A stretch of DNA of 64,000 nucleotides. Source: Geobacter sp. UBA5730 (GTDB lineage Bacteria > Desulfobacterota > Desulfuromonadia > Geobacterales > Pseudopelobacteraceae). Below the pieces are notes generated by a model. The model saw nothing but the letters and a program-made list of their open reading frames with translations. It made no database searches and was not told where the DNA came from. Positions 52,030-59,494 of the stretch are shown here, one piece after another (within the stretch, counting starts at the first letter, position 1; every line of letters begins with the position of its first letter). The DNA lies in NCBI GenBank assembly GCA_002419465.1, contig DIGE01000009.1, forward strand, positions 24,890-88,889, read 5' to 3'. The position numbers were made by a program, and so were the translations under genes.

Positions 52030-53313
52030 TTAGCGCCCCTGACGGGTTTGGCTTGGACGCCCGCCGGGTCTGGCTCCACGAGGTGCGGCGGCGGCCGGAC
52101 GCGTCGTTTTCTTAGGTTCAGCTGCCACCTTGCGACGATTTTGTGGTTGACGGGGCGGCCGGGCAAACTCTTCATCCTTGCGCGGCGCTGCGACGGCGTA
52201 ATCAAAACCGGAAATCACGCGACGTTCGATGGTTGTGCCCAGGATCCGCTCAATGGCTCGCACCATGGCATCATCCTCGCTGGTCACCAAGGTAAAGGCA
52301 TCACCGTTTTTTGCAGCCCGGCCGGTACGGCCGATCCGGTGAATGTACGCCTCGGTGGTGTCCGGGATATCGTAGTTGACCACATGGGAGACCAGGGAGA
52401 CATCAATCCCCCGCGCCGCGATATCGGTGGCAACCAGGACCTGGAAACTGCCGTTACGAAAGCCGTCCATGGCAGCCTGACGACGGTTCTGGGAAAGGTT
52501 GCCCTGTAATGAAGTCGCCGTGTAACCGGCCTTTTCCAGCTGTTCGCCCAACCGCTTGGCCCGGTGCTTGGTGCGGGTAAAAATCAGCACCGATTCGGTG
52601 TCGGTGTGTTGCAGCAGCTGCAACAGCAAAGGTGTTTTCAGGTGTTGGGGCACCGGGTAGAGCGCGTGGGTCACGGTGGCAGCCGGGGCAACGTTATCGA
52701 CCTGCACGGTGGCCGGATCCCGCAGAATCTCGCGGGCAAGCCCGCGAATCTCGGTCGGCATGGTGGCGGAAAACAGCAGGGTCTGGCGCTCTGGCGGCAA
52801 CTGCTTGAGGATGCGCCGGATATCCGGCAGAAAGCCCATATCAAACATCTGATCTGCCTCATCCAGCACCAGCACCTCAAGATTGGTGAGATCGATGGTC
52901 CCCTGATTGATATGATCCAGCAGACGGCCGGGACAGGCCACCACGATCTCGACGCCAGCCTTCAGCTTGGCAATCTGGGGATTAACCGCCACCCCGCCAT
53001 AGACGGTGATGCTTTTCAACTGGGTCTGTTTGCCAAGCTCCTGGATGGCCTCATTGATCTGCTCGGCCAGTTCGCGGGTGGGGGCGATCACCAGAGCGCG
53101 GACCTGCTTGCGCGGTCCCTGCATCAGACGGTGCAGGATCGGCAGGGCAAAGGCTGCGGTCTTGCCGGTACCGGTCTGGGCCAGCCCCATCACATCCCGA
53201 CCTGCCAAAACCTTAGGGATAGCCTGAGCCTGAATCGGCGTGGGGTTGGTATAGCCGGCCGCCGTGACTCCGGCAACCACCTTGGGGTGAAAACTGAATA
53301 ACTGAAACGGCAT
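52030..53313 (-). CDS. DEAD-box ATP-dependent RNA helicase (second copy, RhlE-like)
   Basis: A 427-residue helicase with AQTGTGKT, PTRELAEQ, CPGRLLDHI, LDEADQMFDMG, SATMP, FTRTKHRAKRL, ATDIAARGID and HRIGRTGR, then an Arg/Pro/Lys-rich tail. The core is close to the RhlE group and only moderately like the paralogue at 4332. The ATG follows AGAGGAAG. A terminator-like hairpin lies only ~30 nt before the start codon and may act as an attenuator. Confidence 0.94.
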   Translation of the reverse strand: MPFQLFSFHPKVVAGVTAAGYTNPTPIQAQAIPKVLAGRDVMGLAQTGTGKTAAFALPILHRLMQGPRKQVRALVIAPTRELAEQINEAIQELGKQTQLKSITVYGGVAVNPQIAKLKAGVEIVVACPGRLLDHINQGTIDLTNLEVLVLDEADQMFDMGFLPDIRRILKQLPPERQTLLFSATMPTEIRGLAREILRDPATVQVDNVAPAATVTHALYPVPQHLKTPLLLQLLQHTDTESVLIFTRTKHRAKRLGEQLEKAGYTATSLQGNLSQNRRQAAMDGFRNGSFQVLVATDIAARGIDVSLVSHVVNYDIPDTTEAYIHRIGRTGRAAKNGDAFTLVTSEDDAMVRAIERILGTTIERRVISGFDYAVAAPRKDEEFARPPRQPQNRRKVAAEPKKTTRPAAAAPRGARPGGRPSQTRQGR

Positions 53314-53338
53314 ACACTTCCTCTTTCTGTGTTTCGCA

Positions 53339-53368
53339 AGAAAAAAGCCCCGAGGGTTTTCCGGGGCT
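53339..53368 (-). terminator. Terminator or attenuator hairpin upstream of the helicase gene
   Basis: On the minus strand AGCCCCG/CGGGGCT (7 bp) closes a 9-nt loop and is followed by six or more T's. It lies after the integrase gene and 25-30 nt before the helicase start, so it either ends the integrase transcript or attenuates the helicase mRNA. Confidence 0.75.
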
Positions 53369-53474
53369 GACGAATGCGGTTGTACTCGTGATCTTCCTGG
53401 AACAGCTTGTAATGATTGTAAGAGTACCAGTTAGGCCGGCACAGGTCAAACAAAATACTGTCGTGCTGCGGTTG

Positions 53475-54839
53475 TCACTCCTGAAAATCCAGCGGACTCT
53501 TGGGTTCCTTCACCGTCCTGACCGGTACGCAGTGGGTATAGATCATCGTGGTTTTTAAACTTGAGTGGCCAAGTAGCGTCTGGATCACCCGGATGTCGTA
53601 CCCAGCCTGTAGCAGGTGGGTGGCAAAGGAGTGACGGAAGGTGTGCGAGGTAACCCGCTTGGGAATTTTCGCCTTACGAACGGCAGGATAGAGCGCCTCC
53701 TGAAGTTCAGACTCGTGCAGATGCCAGCGCCGCCGCTCTCCGGTTTCCTGAATCGTCGTCAAGCTCTTCTGCGGAAAAAACCACTGATGCAGAAACTCCC
53801 TGGGGGCCTTGGGATACTTCTTCTCCACGGCATCATCCAGAAACACACCATGGTAACCGGCGGCCAGGTCCCGGTCGTGCAGCTCACCTACCGCCTTGAT
53901 CTGCACTTGCAGCTCCGGCCGTATCGCCTCGGGAATCGGCACGGTGCGATCCTTCTTCCCCTTGCCATGCACCGTCAGGATACCGGCGTCAAAATTAAAA
54001 TCACGTACCCGCAGTTGCAGGCATTCAAACTGTCGCAACCCGCAACCAAACAGCAACTTCACCACCAGATCAAACGGATAGGAAAGCTGGGCAAGAATGG
54101 CGTCGATCTCAGCTCGTGACAGGACCGTCGGGATGTACAGTGACTTCTTAGCGCGTGGCACATCCCGCAGCTCACCAAACTCCCGTTTAAGGCCATGTCG
54201 GAAGAAAAAGAGCAGCGAATTGAACGCCTGATTCTGGGTTGTCGAGGCAACCTTGCAGGTAACTGCCAGATACGTCAGGTACGCCTTCACATCTTCGCCA
54301 GACAGCTCTTGTGGGGGCTTGTTTTTCATAAACCGTTGAAACTTCCTTGACCAATGAGCATAGGTTTTCAGGGTTTTCCGTGAATAGTGGCGCACCTTGA
54401 TCTCACCTGCCATGGTTTCCAACACTGCATCCCATTCCGGCGAATCTGATTTCTCCTGGTAACCGGCCAAGTGGAATTGGAATGGCCGCTGCGGGGTGGT
54501 TGATGGTAATGACAAAACAGGTTCCAGCATCATTGAAGATTGTTCATCCACAACAGGTCTGTTTTCCTGTGCCAGGGGATCATGAGGTTGCATCTCAAAG
54601 TAAAGTGTTACGGCGTGGGTAGCCTGTCGACATTGCGCATCACCCTGCTTCTTTTCACGAAGTTTTTCAGTAAAAAGACGCAATCGCTCCACTTTGTCTT
54701 GAGCAATGACATGTCTGGCGCAGAAGTCGAGAAAGTAACGCAACCATTTTACATAGGTTTGATGCTGATCTGCAGCAATGCCATTTTTCTTCAAATGGTT
54801 CATATAGTGGGCATACACTGCTTTCGGAATGAGAAGCAT
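53475..54839 (-). CDS. Integron-type tyrosine integrase (IntI-like)
   Basis: A 454-residue recombinase. The N-terminal arm and SAM-like core-binding region (RHYSRKTLKTYAHWSRKFQRF) precede a catalytic domain with Arg in LLFGCGLRQFECLQLR, HTFRHSFATHLLQAGYDI, LGHSSLKTTMIYTH (His and nucleophile Tyr). The IntI-specific insert region (APREFLHQWFFPQ, then RRWHLHESELQEAL) and the SPLDF ending are diagnostic of integron integrases. It is longer than class 1 IntI (337) because of an extra ~110-residue N-terminal domain. The start is placed at 54839 with GGGGGT upstream; an alternative is 54911. No attC array is recognised on the attI side. Confidence 0.88.
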   Translation of the reverse strand: MLLIPKAVYAHYMNHLKKNGIAADQHQTYVKWLRYFLDFCARHVIAQDKVERLRLFTEKLREKKQGDAQCRQATHAVTLYFEMQPHDPLAQENRPVVDEQSSMMLEPVLSLPSTTPQRPFQFHLAGYQEKSDSPEWDAVLETMAGEIKVRHYSRKTLKTYAHWSRKFQRFMKNKPPQELSGEDVKAYLTYLAVTCKVASTTQNQAFNSLLFFFRHGLKREFGELRDVPRAKKSLYIPTVLSRAEIDAILAQLSYPFDLVVKLLFGCGLRQFECLQLRVRDFNFDAGILTVHGKGKKDRTVPIPEAIRPELQVQIKAVGELHDRDLAAGYHGVFLDDAVEKKYPKAPREFLHQWFFPQKSLTTIQETGERRRWHLHESELQEALYPAVRKAKIPKRVTSHTFRHSFATHLLQAGYDIRVIQTLLGHSSLKTTMIYTHCVPVRTVKEPKSPLDFQE

Positions 54840-54941
54840 AAGACCCCCGTTGCCAGTGGAATCACGATATTGTAATTGAAGAAAGCAAGCAGTGGATGTA
54901 TAGCATACCAATCCACATGATCGCTATGTTTGAGGTGATTA

Positions 54942-55304
54942 TTGATCACGCGACTGAAGTTGAAACCGGGCCAAAAAGGAACCAAAGCGCTGGTTGAAAA
55001 ATATGGCGAGAATCTGGTCTGCGTCCGCTACCGTTACGACAAAACAAGCCGCACCCGGATAAAGACGGTAGAGATTATTGTTGAAAAGAAGCAGCTAGCC
55101 CCCATACAAAACACACCGGACAATGCCATTGTACCGGTACAAATTGCCTACGGTGCAAAAGAACTGGGCAAAATGGCGCGATCTGCAGGTGGAAACTGGG
55201 ATGCTGATGTCAAGCTATGGTACATCCGATACGGAAACATCAAAGGTACGGAACTGGAAAAGCATATACTATTAGATGCTCAACAGAAACAGAAAAGCAT
55301 CTAA
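54942..55304 (+). CDS. Conserved small protein often found beside mobile elements
   Basis: A 120-residue protein. It begins MITRLKLKPGQKGTKALVEK, followed by ENLVCVRYRYDKTSRTRIKTVEIIVEKK, a pattern I associate with uncharacterised proteins encoded near integrases and transposons in proteobacteria. No catalytic motif is visible; the basic N-terminal half could bind nucleic acid. It is divergent from the integrase, with about 100 bases between starts that hold a short inverted repeat (GTGGAT 54892-54897, ATCCAC 54911-54916). Its stop codon lies inside a copy of the ATTAGATG palindromic motif. Confidence 0.7.
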   Translation: MITRLKLKPGQKGTKALVEKYGENLVCVRYRYDKTSRTRIKTVEIIVEKKQLAPIQNTPDNAIVPVQIAYGAKELGKMARSAGGNWDADVKLWYIRYGNIKGTELEKHILLDAQQKQKSI

Positions 55305-55378
55305 TGTTATATACTCCGAGATATCTATTATTAGATGCAATCATCTAATAATAGATACGGGAATATAATATTAGATAC
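55271..55378. repeat. Cluster of ATTAGATG palindromic motifs upstream of the PIN gene
   Basis: ATTAGATGC at 55271-55279 is inverted at 55297-55305. A near-perfect 16-bp-arm palindrome occupies 55322-55357 with a CAAT loop (arms contain TCTATTATTAGATG). A further half copy, ATATTAGATAC, lies at 55368-55378. Multiple palindromes 50-150 nt before a start codon suggest an operator for an autoregulating protein, or recombination/replication sites. Confidence 0.75.
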
Positions 55379-55425
55379 CCACATGGGGTGGTCAATAACG
55401 AGTTGAACTATAAGAGGGAGTAAAG

Positions 55426-56799
55426 GTGAGAAATCAATTTCCAGGATATTATTCTCCAGGTGCAGAGACATTTGCTGAAAATTTCAAAGTATGCATTTTC
55501 TGTTTTGATACAAATGTATTGCTCAATTTGTATCGATACACCTCTGAATCACGAGACAATCTGATTAAAGTACTTCAAGCCGTTAGCGATAGGGTTTGGC
55601 TACCTCATCAGGTAGGATTCGAGTATCAGCGGCGAAGAACTGATGTGCTTCTGGAACAAAATGGCTTATCTGAGGAATTTGAGATTATTGTAGATTCCGC
55701 AATTAAACAGCTAGAACAATTGCAAAGGTCAAGCCGGTTTGCGGTCAACGCTATGGCTAACCAAATAAAGCATGACCTAATTAAGACAAAGAAGAAGCTT
55801 CAGCCGATGAAGCAGCAGAAACCTGATTTGATGACAGGTGACACTTTATTTGGATTTATTACAGAACTTTTTGATGGAAAAGTTGGGAAGCCGTATAGTC
55901 ATGAAGAATATAAAGCGATCTATAAAAAAGGGAAAGAACGATACGAAAATAAAATACCACCTGGCTATAAGGATAAAAGCAATAACCCAAATGATACCGA
56001 TCAGTATGGTGACCTAATACTGTGGTTACAGATAATTGATTACGCTAAAACTGAAGATCGTCCCATTATACTTGTTACTGACGATGCAAAGGAAGATTGG
56101 TGGAGAGAGGTTAAGGGCGAAAAGCTAGGACCGAAACCTGATCTAATGGCAGAATTCATGTCTGAAACTGGAGGTAATAAGTGGTTCTATATGTATTCGA
56201 CAGAACAATTTCTTAAGTACTCCAAAGAATACCTACAAGTGGATGTGCAACCGGAGGTAATTAAAGAAGCTGAAGTAATCGAGAAGCAGGATGTAGAACA
56301 GGAGAAAATTAGAACCACTATTCGAGAAGCTAATGATACATTTGCTGCAGTCGAAGCCATTGCGCAGGCAAGGACCACCAGTCTTGACAGCATTCGAGAG
56401 ACATTTGCTCGAATGAACTTCTCCTCTGAAGCGATGAAAAAAGCTTTAGCTATCAGTCCTGGAGAAGAAATACGCAGGGCACTCGCCCAAACATCTATTT
56501 CAACTGAAGAGATCCGAAGGGCCTTGGCATTTGCAACCGTCCCAGGTGAGGATATACGCAGAGCTTTAGCTCAGGCAACCATATCACCAGAAGAAATCCG
56601 GCGCGCATTAGCATTTACCTCCGTTCCAAGCAACGAGGAGATTCGCAGAGCACTACAAATAGCTATGCCCTATGATTCAACATTTGCTGTCCCTACCAGC
56701 ACCCCCAAATCGAAGGCCGTATCTGAACATGAGCAATCTATGGACGTAGCAGAGAAGCTGGAAGAGAAGCCAGGAACTGAAAATGACGAGCAAAAGTAG
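55426..56799 (+). CDS. PIN-like-domain (PIN_8/DUF4935-type) protein with tandem-repeat C-terminus
   Basis: A 457-residue protein. Residues ~20-260 form a PIN-like nuclease domain: acidic Asp in ICIFCFDTNVLLNLYRY, Glu in LPHQVGFEYQRRR, and Asp residues in ILVTDDAKEDWW. The C-terminal region has five 14-residue repeats around EEIRRALA (~346-415), then a Ser/Lys/Glu tail. It starts at GTG after GAGGGAG. The AT-rich codon usage, unlike the core genes, points to recent transfer. PIN-like proteins of this type occur in mobile and defence islands as RNases. The function here is inferred, and no antitoxin partner is evident unless the 120-residue protein upstream serves. Confidence 0.8.
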   Translation: MRNQFPGYYSPGAETFAENFKVCIFCFDTNVLLNLYRYTSESRDNLIKVLQAVSDRVWLPHQVGFEYQRRRTDVLLEQNGLSEEFEIIVDSAIKQLEQLQRSSRFAVNAMANQIKHDLIKTKKKLQPMKQQKPDLMTGDTLFGFITELFDGKVGKPYSHEEYKAIYKKGKERYENKIPPGYKDKSNNPNDTDQYGDLILWLQIIDYAKTEDRPIILVTDDAKEDWWREVKGEKLGPKPDLMAEFMSETGGNKWFYMYSTEQFLKYSKEYLQVDVQPEVIKEAEVIEKQDVEQEKIRTTIREANDTFAAVEAIAQARTTSLDSIRETFARMNFSSEAMKKALAISPGEEIRRALAQTSISTEEIRRALAFATVPGEDIRRALAQATISPEEIRRALAFTSVPSNEEIRRALQIAMPYDSTFAVPTSTPKSKAVSEHEQSMDVAEKLEEKPGTENDEQK

Positions 56800-57131
56800 C
56801 GGACAGAGCAAGTTCAACCAGGAAGATGCACCGGGCCGAAATGCCGCCCGGTGATCTCCCGAGCCGTTGTGGATTTTTGCAAAGGCATCAAATTAATAAT
56901 TGTTCCACCAAAGGAGAACACTATAGAATTCTGGGCACAGTATATGTAATTGACAAGCAACTTGCATCTGCTATTCTCCTCGCAAAAACCCGGTCCGAAA
57001 CAAAAAACAAAATAGTTTTATATACTGTCCCCGTAATTCTCGTAATTCCCGTAATTCAGTTACTTCCGGATTCGGTGTCCAGTGTACTCCGGATTATGCA
57101 GCAGTCTACCTGTCCCCCTGTTTCACTTTGT
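56800..57131. other. Non-coding junction between PIN gene and ene-reductase gene
   Basis: No gene is supported in these 332 bases. An 8-bp GC-rich hairpin at 56829-56853 (CACCGGGC/GCCCGGTG) may terminate the PIN transcript. At 57031-57058 there is a short near-tandem repeat of the CGTAATTC unit (three copies) next to CTGTCCCC. It looks like debris of earlier insertions. Confidence 0.5.
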
Positions 57132-58124
57132 TTAACGGAGGCTATTGATAGCCTTCTCTGCCCATTTGGAATCACTAAGGATCGCTCTTCCTACCCCAAT
57201 GAGATCTGCTTTCCCGTCAGTTAGCAATTGTTCAGCTGCTTGCACTTCGGTAATTCCACCCGTGAGAATGACTGGAATGGAGACTGCCTTTTTGATAGCT
57301 TCGCTGAGGGGTGCAAAAAAACCTTGACCGCTTAGGCCAGGGACCATATATCCTGAGAAACCACCGGAAATGTCAAGAATGTTCACACCGGCCTTTTCAA
57401 ATGCTTGGGCTGCAATCTGACTGTCATCAATAGTAATTCCGCCTTCTCGAAAATCTGACGCACCTAATCGTAAAAGAATGGGGAAATTGTCACCTACGGC
57501 GACGCGTATCGCTTCTATGACTTGGAGGTGAAGGCGAATACGATTATGGACATTTCCACCATATTCGTCCGTGCGTTTATTGGTTAGGGGAGAGAAAAAT
57601 TGGTTGAGAAGGTAACCGTGGGCGGAATGGATTTCTACGCCATCAAAGCCGGCTTCTTTAGTACGTCGAGCTGCATCTTGAAAGGCCATGATGATATTCG
57701 TAATTTCCTCATGGGTAAGTTCCATGGGCATAATTCCTCTACGTGGGTGCGATACAGCTGAAGGTGCTCTCGGAATAGTTCCTGTAATTTCTGAGGTGGT
57801 ATTGCTTCCGGCGTGGTTTATTTGCATCATGGCCTTTGATCCATTACGGTGAATGACCTCCGCTAATTTCTTTAGTCCGTCAACCATGTGATCGTCAGAA
57901 ACGGAAAGCTGTAGGGCACTTGCTTTCCCATCTAACTGGATAAAGCTATGTTCTATGATGATCAAGGAGAGATTGCCGCCTTCAGATTTTTCGGCATAGT
58001 AGTCTAGGATAGATTGGTTTACTTTTCCGTCGGGCTCTGCTTTCGCGGTAGCCATCGGTGGCATCACCAAACGGTTTGTTAGTGTTAATGGGCCTACTTG
58101 CAATGGTTTCAGTAAATAGGGCAT
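57132..58124 (-). CDS. Old-yellow-enzyme family NADH:flavin oxidoreductase
   Basis: A 330-residue TIM-barrel flavoenzyme. It has NRLVMPPMATAKAEPDG at the N-terminus, MMQINHAGS, HEEITNIIMAFQDAARRTKEAGFDGVEIHSAHGYLLNQF split over the usual active-site strand, FFSPLTNKRTDEYGG, and VGRAILSDSKWAEKA at the FMN phosphate site. It lacks the C-terminal iron-sulfur/FAD half of 2,4-dienoyl-CoA reductase, so it is a simple ene-reductase. Codon use and AT content differ from the core genes and look Firmicutes-like. AAGGAGG precedes the ATG. Substrate unknown. Confidence 0.9.
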   Translation of the reverse strand: MPYLLKPLQVGPLTLTNRLVMPPMATAKAEPDGKVNQSILDYYAEKSEGGNLSLIIIEHSFIQLDGKASALQLSVSDDHMVDGLKKLAEVIHRNGSKAMMQINHAGSNTTSEITGTIPRAPSAVSHPRRGIMPMELTHEEITNIIMAFQDAARRTKEAGFDGVEIHSAHGYLLNQFFSPLTNKRTDEYGGNVHNRIRLHLQVIEAIRVAVGDNFPILLRLGASDFREGGITIDDSQIAAQAFEKAGVNILDISGGFSGYMVPGLSGQGFFAPLSEAIKKAVSIPVILTGGITEVQAAEQLLTDGKADLIGVGRAILSDSKWAEKAINSLR

Positions 58125-58216
58125 AAATCCAACCTCCTTGTATTCAACAACTATATTTTATATCGCTTCAAATTACGTCGCCAAACGGAAATTAGACCCA
58201 AAAGGAGGACACTGTC

Positions 58217-58393
58217 GTGGACAAACATTCTACTCAAAAGGCGCAAATAATCCAGCTCAATGAGAGCGTAGTACGCGACCACCCCGGAGAAATGGTCAAC
58301 AGCATGCTGGATTCTGAAGCTGATCGACTCTGCAATGCTGAGAAGTACCAGCGCAACGAAGCCAGAACTGACACACGGGCCGGTCACTACCTA
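58217..58393 (+). pseudogene. IS256-family transposase, N-terminal fragment
   Basis: About 58 residues resemble the start of mutator-type transposases: VRDHPGEMVNSMLDSEAD, then LCNAEKYQRNEARTDTRAGHY. The similarity stops at DTRAGHY and the frame then reads through unrelated sequence to 58483. It has a good start (AAAGGAGG before GTG) but no DDE domain remains. It is a scar of an insertion sequence at the edge of the efflux genes. Confidence 0.75.
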
Positions 58394-58416
58394 ATCCAGA
58401 ATTACGAATTTCACTA

Positions 58417-59493
58417 TTACTCCTTCGTTTCAATACTAACCACCACGGACATTCCCGGTTTCAGGCGTTCCGACAGTGGCTGATCGGGATCAACGCTGAT
58501 CCGCACCGGAATGCGCTGCGATATTTTGACAAAATTCCCGGTGGCATTATCAGGCGGTATGATGCTGAATTCCGATCCGGACGCAGGAGAAATGCGCTCG
58601 ACATGCCCATGCATCTCGGCCTGATCCAGCGCATCCACGGTGAAAGCAGCTGGTTGGCCGATGCGGATATTCGCCATCTGCGTTTCCTTCATATTGGCGA
58701 TGACCCAGACATGATCGGGAACAAGCCCGGTTAATTGCGTTCCAGCGGTTACATAAGCGCCGAGCCGCACAGCAACTTGCCCCAACTGACCATCGCCAGG
58801 CGCAATGATGCGGGTATTGTCAAGGTCGATCCGCGCGAGTTCCAAGGCCGCCTTTGCGTTCTCTACCTCGGCTTCAAGGGAAGCCCGTTTGATAATGATG
58901 CTTTGCAGATTCTGTTTGGCAATTTCAAGCGTGGCCTCAGCCTGCCTGGTTTGCGCCACGCTTTGGGCGTGGGAAGCCTTGGCGGAATCATAGACGCTTT
59001 TTGATACCGCGCCGGACGAGACAAGCTCACTGGTGCGTTTAAAATCGTTTTTGGTTTTGACCTCCTGTGCCTGCGCGTTTGTAAGGGCGGCCTCGCCTTG
59101 TCGTATGCTGGCTTCAGCACTCAGGCGATCCTGCCCGTTGTTCTCAAGCGCCGCTTCCTGCACCGCGATTTGCGCCTTGGCCTGATCGTATTTCTGACGA
59201 TAAATCCGCTCGTCTATCTGAACCAGAAGATCGCCTTTCTTGACGCGCTGGAAATCCTGCACATACACGCCGGTGACGTATCCGCTCAATTGAGGGCTGA
59301 TCAGCGTGATTTGCCCTCTGATCATAGCGTTTTCCGTACTCTGAATATGGCTATGGAATGGCGGCAACCTCCAGGCATAAAGCACGATCAATATTCCTGC
59401 GGCGGCTATGGAAAGAAACATGAAACCGGAAATGAATTTCCTGCTTTCGGACTGGCTTTCCTTCTGTGTCATCTGATGAGTGTCACCTGTCAT
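58417..59493 (-). CDS. Membrane-fusion protein of an EmrAB-type efflux pump
   Basis: A 358-residue HlyD/EmrA-like adaptor. It has one N-terminal transmembrane helix (FMFLSIAAAGILIVLYAW), the lipoyl half PQLSGYVTGVYVQDFQRVKKGD, a long alpha-hairpin, IIAPGDGQLGQVAVRLGAYV, and a beta-barrel end PGMSVVVSIETKE. It bridges the inner-membrane pump to an outer-membrane channel (a TolC-like partner is not present here). The start follows AGGAG. It lies one base after the stop of the MFS pump gene, so the two are one transcript. Confidence 0.92.
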   Translation of the reverse strand: MTGDTHQMTQKESQSESRKFISGFMFLSIAAAGILIVLYAWRLPPFHSHIQSTENAMIRGQITLISPQLSGYVTGVYVQDFQRVKKGDLLVQIDERIYRQKYDQAKAQIAVQEAALENNGQDRLSAEASIRQGEAALTNAQAQEVKTKNDFKRTSELVSSGAVSKSVYDSAKASHAQSVAQTRQAEATLEIAKQNLQSIIIKRASLEAEVENAKAALELARIDLDNTRIIAPGDGQLGQVAVRLGAYVTAGTQLTGLVPDHVWVIANMKETQMANIRIGQPAAFTVDALDQAEMHGHVERISPASGSEFSIIPPDNATGNFVKISQRIPVRISVDPDQPLSERLKPGMSVVVSIETKE

Positions 59494-59494
59494 A

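Noticed and set aside
55271..55378. CRISPR array
   Set aside because: The repeats are short, inverted and unevenly spaced, with no regular spacers and no cas genes nearby.
57031..57058. Microsatellite of CGTAATTC units as a functional repeat
   Set aside because: Only three imperfect copies next to insertion debris; no evidence of function.
54840..58120. Integron cassette array (attC sites) beside the integrase
   Set aside because: I looked for paired GTTRRRY/RYYYAAC core sites around gene ends here and found none. The palindromes at 55271-55378 have a different core.
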